Of a stretch of DNA of 64,000 bases, positions 54,313-64,000 are shown in pieces. A program made the position numbers and the translations under genes. The notes below the pieces were generated by a model. The model was not told the origin of the DNA. It ran no database searches and worked only from the letters and a program-made list of their open reading frames with translations. The stretch comes from Alentia gelatinosa (lineage: Eukaryota > Annelida > Polychaeta > Phyllodocida > Polynoidae). Within the stretch, counting starts at the first letter, position 1, and each line of letters opens with the position of its first letter. The stretch is taken from positions 17,101,318 to 17,165,317 of the forward strand of contig OX465583.1 of NCBI GenBank assembly GCA_950022655.1, written 5' to 3'.

Positions 54313-54994
54313 TTTGATTACCAGGATGTGCTTTAGACTACATTTGTTGTACATTGATATGTAAAATTCACTGACCCATTTGGCTCGGACTGTAAACTTA
54401 GTGTCTAAACTTAAGTGTATTAGACTTAGTTGTCTTGACGAATAGAAACTGTCTCACTGACACCTGCTGTAACTTAGTGTAAGTGTTGAAATCAGAAAAC
54501 ATTGGTTTGGTTTCTTTTATTTAAAGAAACGAAATTAAACTCCGTCATTGGTTACGGTCTGGTTGCACATACCGGTTTCCACATGCCCACCAGACGGTGT
54601 CGCGGGTGTCGACCGTCACGCATGCATGGTGCTTGACTCAAGCTCAGCTTACAGAATAACACCAATTGGAGTTTATTTTTCTTTTTTAACATCAAAAGAA
54701 GCTAACAGGTGTCTTCTTCAGGAGCAAGGTTTATATGCCCTCCATTAAACTATCACTTAATACGTCCGTCTAATTGTAAAAGCAGGCTTCATATAGATTT
54801 CCAATTGATTTAGATATTAGCATGAAACAAAATTATTTATATACATCCTCTGTCACACAAAAAGGGGAGGTGGTTGGATTATAATGTGTGACACGGTCTG
54901 AATAGGACAAGAGAGGAGGTGGTAACCAGAAATGTGAGAGAACGCGCATTACCTGATATTCTTAATGGATATTTTCAGTTTCACAGTCCTTTTG

Positions 54995-55060
54995 CACAGA
55001 TTCGATCACCACCCCTGTGGTGTAAAACCAGTGGGAACATTTAAAAAAAGCTGAACCTTA
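54995..55060 (-). repeat. Partial SINE body
   Basis: AGATTCGATCACCACCC.TGTGGTGTAAAA and AAAAAAGCTGAAC match the body of the SINE at 10465-10795. Confidence 0.45.
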
Positions 55061-55224
55061 AAAGGAAGTCTGAAAAGGATCTGTAATGGTCCACTGAAAG
55101 AAATTTCAAACAAACACAAATCTTATTACAGTATTTCTGTCAAGGATGTACAGTTAATCACAAAGTGTAACAGGGAGTCATAAAAAATCCCTAAAACGTG
55201 TGACATAATTTATATAAAGCCCCA

Positions 55225-55405
55225 AATGTAAATTTAGCCTCATTCACGGAAATAAAACAGTGGTTTGAACCTCCCCGCAGACCCTCAGCCCTACACCTTG
55301 GCAGATACCGACCTGTTTTCCATGTTTCTCGGTCTCTCTGTGGCAGCTAGTTCCTTGTGAAAAATATTTCCTTTTTAAACCCCAACTGAAATCCCTGAAG
55401 TTGTA
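55225..55405 (-). repeat. Dispersed repeat family D, inverted copy
   Basis: Reverse complement of the family: CAGTGGTTTGAACCTCCCC, CAGACCCTCAGCCC, CTGTTTTCCATGTTTCTCGG, ending CCCAACTGAAATCCCTG. Confidence 0.55.
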
Positions 55406-55649
55406 GCTCCACTCAAGGGGATGGTGTTTTGAAGACTGAAAGGCTTCTGAACACCGCCTAAAGAGACATCCAATGAGGTGTGTTTGAAGATTGTCTCCTG
55501 TGTTTGTTTACGCTCTTTGTGTGGGTTTAGTAGACGGGTGTGGAAACAAGCAATGTAATCGTCGATTTCTATTTCTCCCGTGGACTTCCCCTGGAGTGCC
55601 AGGTTGCTCTAGGTAAAATATTCACTCCTCGTTTCTATTGACAACCATA

Positions 55650-56670
55650 ACATTCCTATGGGTGAAAAGAAAGCGATAAAATCTGTTGTGAATAGCACTA
55701 GTTTAATCATAAAACCAGCCGACAAAGGTGGCTCAACCGTACTTCTTAATAGGGAAGACTACATCAAAGAAGGTCTGAGCAGACAAGGTCATATTAACTC
55801 TCTAGTTGTGGGTTTAGAAACAAAAGGTGAACTGACCAAGAGTCTCACCAGGAAATTTATAATCAATAATCCACACACCCCGAAGATATACAAAGCTCAG
55901 TGATTACTGCCAAGCAGACCTATTGTTTCGGCAAATGGTGCTACAACGGGGCGGTAGACAAATTTCTACTAAACACTGGCAGACACCAGAATACAACTTG
56001 GCCAATGCAACCTTATGCAACCTGTTGTAGCATGACCAACATGACAACGTGACCAGGACCCATGAGGGTTCATAGTATCCTTTTTGGCTAGTCTCAGCCT
56101 GCTTCATGTTGCAGGGCTGTAACAGGTACCCAGTGTTTCAAGATGGTGTGTATGGGTTATGCCCTGGTGTGTACAGGGGGCAACTTGGGTGGAATGGTGG
56201 CTGAGGTGTTGTATGGTGTTGGGAAAACATAGCTGTCTATAGTCTCTTAGGAGTCTGCACTATAACAGGAGGAACTGAAAGTTCCTCCTGTCAACAAGCA
56301 CTCAAAAACATGAGGCAGAGTTTACTTGACTCTGCCCGCAAAGCCTCAGAGACAAATGTACCTAACATCTTTGTAACAACCTACACCCCTGGCTTCAAGG
56401 GTCTAGAGTTAAACTTTTCAAGATACAATATGTAGGCCAAACTAAAAATTGTCTTATAGACCTCTTCTGTTATTTTTATAACATCTTCAAAAAACAATTT
56501 GGCTCTAAGGTGGGGAACCACTTCAAAGGCCACGAAGGTCTACAAAATGAGGAGATTCACATCTTGGACTTCATCCATGCACACCCGCACCATGGACCTG
56601 AATGTGATGGATCCCAAAGGGCCTAAGCACTGACTCAGAAATGACTTATTCCCTCAATATTAAACGGACC
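55650..56670 (+). pseudogene. Penelope-like retroelement relic
   Basis: The frame at 55658-55903 contains SLIIKPADKGGSTVLLNRED and YIKEGL, the signature of the N-terminal reverse transcriptase region of Penelope-like elements. The middle (about 55904-56400) is scrambled by stops and probable deletions; the catalytic YADD region is not found. At 56425-56625 a second stretch has IQYVGQTKNCL, then VGNHFKGHEGLQNEEIHILD, which fits a GIY-YIG endonuclease (YVG, later H and E-rich segment) as found at the C-terminus of these elements. Everything else is missing, so it is a short dead copy in intron 1 of the alpha-arrestin gene. Confidence 0.7.
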
Positions 56671-56679
56671 CTAGATAGA

Positions 56680-58670
56680 TGTCGCTGTACCACACAGACA
56701 GCCATTACCTTCTCAGAAGAAGATTAACTCACAGTAATACCTTAACTGGAGAAGTGATTGTTGGAATCTACTCCTACCCCTTAAACCCCCTCCCCCTGGG
56801 CCAGCGGGGAGACAAGCTTGACAACAATGAAGGAGACGCTGACATCAGTGCCAGGTAGTCATGGCACGACCCAAACTGCTTCGTTTCACGTAATACTAGA
56901 GTATAGGGTCGGGCCAGTCTGACTAGTGTCAGGGTACTCAACACCATTTGCTGAGACAGACTTAAGTTATGTTCCTTATTAGATCAATGTGAACTATTTA
57001 TGTCGGGCAAATTTCTGGCTTTGACTATTAGCACCCACTTGGTGAGTCTCACATGAAATACGGTTATGGAAAACTTACCCTGTCTTCTGGAACAATAGAT
57101 ACTGAGGGAAATACGTGCAGATTAATTTTGTCTTACTGGCCCACCTTTGTAGACTTACAAGTCCCCTGTTTTATATCCATAGATATGTAGAACAGTTTAT
57201 GATAGTACACTAAAATCGAGGATATGTAGTTGGCATGTGTAGGACAGTTTATAATAGGGCACTATACATGTGGCTATGCAGTCAACATGTGTAAGACATT
57301 CATAATAGTGTGCTATGATTGTGGTATTCAGTTCGTGCAGGACAGTTTATAGTAGTTCACTATAAACTTAGGTATGTAGGGCATTTCAAAATTGAGCATG
57401 ATAAATGTTGTTCAGTATGTGAGAACAGTCTCAGAGTTGGCATTTTTACAACACATATTTATCTGCGCTGTAAATTGCAAGAGGAATCGAAGAGGATGTG
57501 ATATATTATGTTAAGAAAAGCTCATGATATTTAATAATCAAATAGACAGTATATAAGCGACAATATGGCCATACGTAGGAGGACCTCTATGTATAGAGAC
57601 TTTTGGAGGGACATGGCGGTCCAAGAGATCCTATCTTTCCTTTGAGACCAAAGATGGTGACATTTGATATAATTTTTTTTCCTGCTAATCCAGCCCCCAG
57701 CCCATGAGGACAAGTGTAGCCCCCACCAAAAGGCACACACCTCAATAGGGGAAGGGACAAAACCTGGAGAAAGGGGAGAATATATTTTTCACAAATTTGA
57801 TATAACGGACTTGGTGATCTTCCCCTAGATACTGATATCAGTCCCTTGATAAAACAGGTTTTAATTGGCGATATTACACCATTGCTGTCAGTAATACATG
57901 AGATGAGAGTTGGTTTCATAGGAATAGGGATAGACTGGGCGGTGCACGGAGCGCATTATCAGCTCTTTCTCACGGCCTGAGAATGACATGTCTTTCTCAC
58001 AATGGTGGTTGAAATTAGCTCACTGACAGATCTGAAATTAGCTCTGACCTCAAGCTATGTGTCTCATGACTGGAACTGAGACTGTGGGTACAGGCGTACT
58101 CTGACCACCAGAGCTCACAGTGGCCGAGACCGCCATCTGCTGGGCCGCTGCCTGTGGCAGACATGAACGTACACAACCCACAAACCGGCCCACCCACAAA
58201 TCTGCCCTCCCACCTGCCTACCTGCCAACACATCAACCTGCTTACCCACCTAGCTACCACCCCACCAACCTACCCTCCTACCAAACCAACCAGCCCAGCC
58301 CACTTAACGGGGTAAATGTAACATGATACCGGGGCTCGGATATAATGCGGTCAGAAATATAACGCATTCTAATAGGTAGCGTAATGCAATTAGAATGTAA
58401 GATAGTTTGATGGGTAACATCTTAATTGGCATGATGCGGTTAAGAAATACAAATTAACGCTATGTATCACGAATGCAGTAACGCGTTTGTTCAACTAAGT
58501 TTGGTGGGTTTTGAACATTTTTGTTAGTTGTGAGGCTGTTGTGAGATTGTTATGAGACTTTTTTTTAGACTGATGTGAGACTGTTGTAAAACTGATCTGA
58601 GACTGTTGTGGGATGCTAGTATATTGCTTTTCCTTCTTCTTGATTCGATGCTGTTCAAAGAGAGAATATA
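56680..58670. other. Alpha-arrestin intron 1, no gene seen
   Basis: 57180-57370 has four loose repeats of GTAGGACAGTTTATAATAGTGCACTAT. 58180-58300 is a pyrimidine-rich CCTACC/CCAACC tract. No exon or complete element is recognisable. Confidence 0.45.
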
Positions 58671-58674
58671 TTGG

Positions 58675-58800
58675 CCTCATTCACACAAATAAACAGTGGT
58701 TCAAACCTGCCCGTACACCCCAGCCCCATTCCATGGAGAATAACGGTGATATTTTCCGTCTTTTTGAGACAGTAAATTCCAAATATAACAGATTTCCTCG
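58675..58800 (-). repeat. Dispersed repeat family D, inverted partial copy
   Basis: CCTCATTCACACAAATAAACAGTGGTTCAAACC, CCCAGCCCCATTCCATG and TTTTGAGACAGTAAATTCC match the reverse of the family. Confidence 0.5.
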
Positions 58801-58984
58801 TTTTTTCATGGCCCTATCTGACAGCCATAGTTTATTACAGTGCAATAAAATCATGGATGTGGAGATGTGGATAAATTGGTGGCAGGTGTGATGTATTCTA
58901 ACTCAGACTCAACTTGTACCAAAAGATCACGCTCCATTTATTGTGTTGCATATCCTCCGCCATTTCACTGACATGTTTACTTTA

Positions 58985-59320
58985 TTATCAACCTAATTCA
59001 AAGTGCCCATAGAAAATACATAGGGAGTGAGTATCACCATACCTGGAGCATACAGATATGTTGTATACCCCAGGCACGAAAGGCTGGCGCATACGTAAAA
59101 AGGTGCATATGAGAAAAACAGTGCGTACCAAATGAAATAATATCGGTACACTATTTATCTGGAAAAGATGGATGATAAATGCAATATAGACTGGTTTCAT
59201 ATAAAAGCGGTTGTATACTCCTCGAAGTTGACTCTGTGCAATAAAATCGAATACGCGTCAACTCCTCAGAGCATACGACCGCTTCTATCTGAAACCAGAC
59301 AATAATGTGTGTTCATCTTA
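58985..59320 (+). mobile_element. Hairpin MITE, family 2, copy C
   Basis: The leader AAAGTGCCCATAGAAAATAC...CACCATACCTGG is followed by GATGGATGATAAATGCAATA and a hairpin. Its arms are GACTGGTTTCATATAAAAGC...GTATACTCCTCGAAGTTGAC and GCGTCAACTCCTCAGAGCATAC...GCTTCTATCTGAAACCAG. It has the same architecture as 46408-46850. Confidence 0.6.
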
Positions 59321-59854
59321 CTTTATTTTTTCTTTAAACCCCACCTGTTGGTGTAGTTTAAACCATGCCAACAGGTCACTTTTGTAAGAATTAAAAAGGT
59401 TACAATAAACAACAGAAAAGTGAAACCATATTGCATGTTTTTGTGGTTAATTGAATTACCTTGTAATTGTATTTGTCGTATTTTTTGTTGTATTTTTACT
59501 GCTGTGCTGGGTTGTATTCACTAACCACATTTATAATTTTTAAGTTAATTACTTGTAAGTCTTTATAAACATACATCTAATGATACAGTCACACTGACGT
59601 ATCTTCTACGTATCAGAGAAAAGTGTGCACCATGTAAAAATGAGTTAAATTCAACTAGTTCCTGATGATCAGACTTATTCACCTGATTCACGTTCATTAA
59701 TGTAGATTTCCGCATTGATACATATTCTGAACATAATTTACATACCAGAAAAAACGCTGAGAAAAGGTCAAAGTCTTTAAAACTTCATTTACGTTTCTTA
59801 AATCGTGTATCAAACGTAAATGTGTGTAGACGGAGATTGGGGGGATCTAGTATC

Positions 59855-60505
59855 ATGTCATTGGGGATTTAATGTCCGTGTAACTGGGGCATCATGTCTG
59901 TGTGACTGGGGCCTTAATGTCCGTGTAACTGGGGCATCATGTCTGTGTGACTGGGGCCTTAATGTCCGTGTAACTGGGGCCTCATGTCTGTGTGACTGGG
60001 GCCTTAATGTCCGTGTAACTGGGGCATCATGTCTGTGTGACTGGGGCCTTAATGTCCGTGTAACTGGGGCATCATGTCTGTGTGACTGGGGCCTTAATGT
60101 CAGTGTAACTGGGGCCTCATGTCTGTGTGACTGGGGCCTTAATGTCAGTGTGACTGGGGCCTCATGTCTGTGTGACTGGGGCTTTAATGTCAGTGTGACT
60201 GGGGCATCATGTCTGTGTGACTGGGGCCTTAATGTCCGTGTAACTGGGGCATCATGTCTGTGTGACTGGGGCTTTAATGTCAGTGTGACTGGGGCCTCAT
60301 GTCTGTGTGACTGGGGCCTTAATGTCAGTGTGACTTGGGCCTCATGTCTGTGTGACTGGGGCTTTAATGTCAGTGTAACTGGGGCCTCATGTCTGTGTGA
60401 CTGGGGCCTTAATGTCAGTGTGACTTGGGCTTTAATTTCAGTGTGAATGGGGCTTTATTGTCAGTGTGACTTTAATGTCGATATGACTGGGGCTTAATGT
60501 CACAG
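59855..60505 (+). repeat. 45-bp minisatellite in alpha-arrestin intron 1
   Basis: About 14 copies of a 45-bp unit made of two similar half-units (GGGGCCTTAATGTCCGTGTAACT and GGGGCATCATGTCTGTGTGACT). Because 45 is a multiple of 3, one frame stays open for 208 codons (WGLNVRVTGASCLCD repeated), but this lies inside an intron. Confidence 0.9.
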
Positions 60506-60874
60506 TAGAGCGCAGCTATACCGACCTCAGAACAGTAAGAGACCCAGGTCTGAACGATACATTACAAGAATATCAGGTTACAGTCCTACTTCCCTGTACT
60601 CACAATGGAAATGGTGTCATTCTTTTTTTACCCTGGTGCATGAAACGTGACCATTGGCTGTGGATACAAAAATGCTTCCTTCTTTCATTTCCAGATCTTT
60701 TTATTGCTATTGTTAGACTGCCGTTTTCAATATGGTGCGTAGTTGACGAGTCAGGTTTAGCTCTTCATGGACAAAGTAGAAAAATACTAACAGCACTGGT
60801 GAGCTGATTTAAGCATAGCAGGAGGATTACAGGAAATCATCTGAACCCAGGGTGTTTCTGGTGAAGAAATAGGG

Positions 60875-61525
60875 AATATAGTGTCATGGTGAAATGCTAG
60901 GGAACATGGTGTCATTGTGAAATGATAGGAAATATAGTGTCATGGTGAAATGCTAGGGAACATGGTGTCATTGTGAAATGATAGGAAATATAGTGTCATG
61001 GTGAAATGATATGGAATATGGTGCCATGGTGAAGAGATATGGAATATAGTGTCATGGTGAAAAGATAAGAAATACTAGGATGCCATTCTAAATGAGAGGG
61101 AAGATTGTGTGATGGTGAAATGATAGGGAATATGGTGTCATGGTGAAATGATATGGAACATAGGTGTCATTGTGAAGTGATAGGGTAGACTGTGTGATGG
61201 GGAAATGATAGGAAATATACCATGGTGAAAGGATAAAGAATATGGTGTCATTGTGAAATGATAGGGAATCTGGTGTCATGGTGAAATGATAGGGAATTGG
61301 TTGTCATGGTGAAATGATAGGGAATCTGGTGCCATGGTGAAATGATACGGAATCAGTTGTCATGGTGAAATGATAGAGAATATAAGTGTCATGGTGAAAT
61401 GATTGAGAATATAAGTGTCATGGTGAAATGATAGGGAAGACTGTGTCATCATAAAATGAAAGGGAAGATGGGTGTCATCATGAAAGAGGAGACAGTGTCA
61501 TGGTGATTTGATAGGGAAGATGAGG
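60875..61525 (+). repeat. 27-bp minisatellite in alpha-arrestin intron 1
   Basis: About 23 imperfect copies of ATAGTGTCATGGTGAAATGATAGGGA, with length variants of 26-30 bp. It ends near 61525 and lies 370 bp downstream of the 45-bp array. Confidence 0.85.
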
Positions 61526-61785
61526 GAGGCAGACCTTAGCAACATAACAGCCAGACCGACCTCCCTCATAACAGAACAGTCACTCTATATCGCGGCAGCT
61601 CCATGTAACACCGGTCAAGAACTAAACTAGCTAACATTGCATTACCGTCAGCAATAAAGCTTGGACTTCATTCGTTCTTATTACTATCATGATACACAAA
61701 GTAGACACAGATTAATAACAGTGTATTCACACTTTTGTCCTAATTGCAGCTTGTGGAGCGCTTGTTCATGGTGTTTTACTGACAG

Positions 61786-61876
61786 GGACACATCTACTTT
61801 CAGAACAGTCAGACGTTAGGGAAACGCTTGCTGAAGGGAGACATGAATTCAATTTTACATTTGACCTGCCGACGGA
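61786..61876 (+). CDS. ARRDC: Alpha-arrestin exon 2
   Basis: 91 nt, acceptor TTTTACTGACAG before 61786 and donor GTAAGTATG after 61876. It encodes THLLSEQSDVRETLAEGRHE then FNFTFDLPTE, the loop and strand with the family motif GRHEF.F.F.LP. Phase 1 in and phase 2 out, compatible with exons 1 and 3. The intron before it is 8998 bp. Confidence 0.92.
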
Positions 61877-62019
61877 GTAAGTATGGTCTACTTTATCACG
61901 CTAGGTTGATGTTAGGAGAGCGACCCAGCGGTTACTTTAACTTCATATTGACACCAAACTTCATATTTTCAAGAAAGCTGCAAAAGCTGGCTGTATCGTT
62001 TCATTAGTTGTGTCCCGGT

Positions 62020-63375
62020 TGTATCCTACCTCCCTACCTCCCTACTTTCTGACCCCTACCTCCTGACCTCCCAACCTTTCTACATCCCAACCCCACTACC
62101 TCCAAACCTACCTACCCCCAGGCTTCCCATCTCTGACCTCCACCCCTCTACACCTCCCTACATTTCTACATGCTGACCTCCTACCTCCTTCCCTCCCTAA
62201 CTCCAGACCGTTCTAACTTCTGACCTCCCTACCTCTTAACTCCAATTTCGTGAGACGTGGCTATGACACCTCTACTACAAGCCGATGCTACCTTGATAAT
62301 GACAACTTCCTGTCAATTTTGAACCAGGTTACTATGGTGTCTCCAGGTTTGCAGTCGTTACCTGTGTAACAACAATCGCCGCCACCTTGGGAACGGGCTA
62401 TCGCCGTGTTCTCACTCTCCAACACAGTACAGTGTTGGGGATTTGTACACCAAGCACTTTCTTGGTGTTGGACTGTTAGAATTAACAGAATTGGTGGGGA
62501 ATAAGTCAAGGTTTCATCCGGTTCAGACTCTTCAGGCATCTTAATTAATTTGGCTAGGTCAAGGCATGTGATGTTATCACTTTTGGGGGTCATGATGATT
62601 TATCTCGGCCCATCCCAATCTATTAAAAAATAGAAAGGCTTTCTGGAGATGGTGTAACCTCCACCCTGTTACCTAAGACAGTGGTGGTTTTACCATTTTC
62701 CACCCTATCAGAGCACGTCTCCACCCTATGAGTTATAGGGAATGGGGGTATTCCGATTTTAAGTCTGCAAAAAAAAAAAAAAAAAAATTACCTCTTAACT
62801 CCAGACCTCCAACATCTGGACATCCTGACCTCTGTTTCCTTGTAATCTACCAACTGACCTCTCAATCTCCTGACCTCCCTACCTCTCAACCTCCCTACCT
62901 CTTCAACTGCCAACCTCCAAACCTGCCAACCTACCTACTATATCCATCCGTCAACTTGCCAACCAATCAACCTGCCTATCCATCAACCTGTCTATATATC
63001 AACCTGCTTTGCCAATCTACAAACTCATAACTCTGCCAACCTAGTAACCTCCCCACCCGCAACCCTACTTTCCCACCAACCTCCCCTACCCATTAAACTG
63101 CCTACCCACCAACCAGCCCATCTATCAATCTGCCTACCCATCAAGTTGCCAATCTATCATCTTGCCTTCCCACCAACCTCCTAAACTTCGAACCTACCTA
63201 CCCATCAACCTGTACACCTCCCAACCTGCCTCCCCACCAACCTGTATCCCCACTAACCGCCCTCCCCAACAATTTGCCTACCCATCAACCTCCCTATGCA
63301 TTAGCATGCCCACCCATCAACCTGCACACCCATCAACTGACCTATCCACCAGCCTTTGGATTTGAATACTTCCTA
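62020..63375. repeat. Pyrimidine-rich CCTACCTCC / CCAACCTGCCTACCCAT repeats in intron 2
   Basis: Two strand-biased tracts, 62025-62235 and 62790-63370, composed of imperfect 8-12 bp units on the plus strand, separated by ordinary sequence with an 18-base A tract at about 62769. Similar sequence occurs at 58180-58300. The Pro/Thr/Pro-rich frames at 62728-63365 are by-products. The minus-strand frame at 62593-62288 is unrecognised. Confidence 0.7.
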
Positions 63376-63817
63376 ATGTTAAATAGTTATATGTAAACAC
63401 TTCTAAATCGTAAACACTATGAATATAAACACCTGTCAAACCTACACTATGAAACTAAACAATTTTGTGACTGACGGCTGAATGTAGAATTGCCCTGAGA
63501 GCCATAATGAAAGACTGTCCATGTGACGAATTATGAGAAAGAAACAAGAACGAATTTTAGTTACGAGTAGTTATTTCTTGTCTCCCTAAGACGAATGTCG
63601 CTTTTGACTCATGGAGAATTTTAGGACCTTTCAATTCTTGGCCGCCACGTCTGGCAAAATCTATAGTTATGAGCCTGCATACTAAAATCAATCACAATGC
63701 ATTGTTATGTAACTATCATTAATCCCAATGAATTGAACTTGCCCATAGATTAATGGTCATAAAAACAGGAATATATTGCAGATATATCATCTTAACAATT
63801 AACATATTCATTTCTAG

Positions 63818-63965
63818 GGGTATTTCCACATCGTTCGAGGGGAAACATGGAAGCGTTCGGTATTGGTTGAAAGCCGAAATGGACAAGCCTTGGTCATTCA
63901 ATCACAAAACCAAGCGTGCATTTACTGTCATCAGCCCCATCGATATCAATAAGCCCGAGTACCAG
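63818..63965 (+). CDS. ARRDC: Alpha-arrestin exon 3
   Basis: 148 nt, acceptor TTCATTTCTAG before 63818, donor GTAAGTGTG after 63965. It encodes GISTSFEGKHGSVRYWLKAE and MDKPWSFNHKTKRAFTVISP then IDINKPEYQ. The SFEGxxGSVRYWxKAExxxPW and FTVxxxIDIN motifs are diagnostic for the N-terminal arrestin domain of ARRDC2/3/4-type proteins. The three exons sum to 498 nt, 166 codons, phase 0 out. The gene continues past the right edge. Confidence 0.96.
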
Positions 63966-64000
63966 GTAAGTGTGAGTAGTGTCTAAATAAACCAGAGTAA

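Noticed and set aside
59820..60446. 208-codon open frame of repeated WGLNVRVTGASCLCD
   Set aside because: It arises because the 45-bp minisatellite unit is divisible by three. It lies inside an intron and resembles no known protein.
62728..63365. Pro/Thr/Ser-rich frames that could be a mucin-like protein
   Set aside because: Products of a pyrimidine-rich simple repeat, interrupted by stops, in an intron of the alpha-arrestin gene.

Overview
The window is animal nuclear DNA, most likely from a lophotrochozoan invertebrate such as a mollusc (inferred from repeat style and gene content; no decisive marker is present). It is AT-rich, intron-rich and repeat-dense. It carries parts of three conserved animal genes whose exons can be read with GT/AG junctions and matching phases.

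Layout. (1) About 1-19400, minus strand: the 5' part of UPF1 (RENT1), the nonsense-mediated decay helicase. Exon 1 is 19400-19218, exon 2 is 11218-11076 and exon 3 is 3157-3068; the gene continues off the left edge. Its roughly 8 kb introns are full of hairpin MITEs, a tRNA-derived SINE, a dispersed repeat family, a hammerhead-ribozyme-like motif and a 200-base N gap. (2) 20445-26039: a 202-bp satellite, 27 units in unbroken register plus one decayed edge unit, with higher-order blocks. (3) 26040-47224: gene desert. It holds inverted-repeat clusters, a pogo-like MITE, a decayed tandem repeat, and a nested retrotransposon block: a dead Ty3/gypsy chromovirus-type element on the minus strand with one LTR, broken by a non-LTR retrotransposon and by a TTAA-flanked piggyBac-like MITE. 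(4) 51783-47225, minus strand: a complete four-exon NUDT19-type Nudix hydrolase of 413 codons, with a 1.47 kb long-inverted-repeat element in intron 1. (5) From 52529, plus strand: the first three exons of an alpha-arrestin (ARRDC2/3-like), with a 9 kb first intron carrying a Penelope-like relic, two minisatellites and further foldback-type elements; it runs off the right edge.

The three genes have no known common pathway. NUDT19 and the alpha-arrestin are head to head, 745 bp apart, and may share a promoter. The rest records mobile-element activity. Two themes recur: many elements fold as long hairpins, and several have terminal inverted repeats built from tandem copies of a short motif. The most interesting single signal is the hammerhead core on the minus strand at about 13031-13073. 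It has a GUC cleavage triplet and a self-complementary ACGU stem III, the design known from Penelope-like retroelements.
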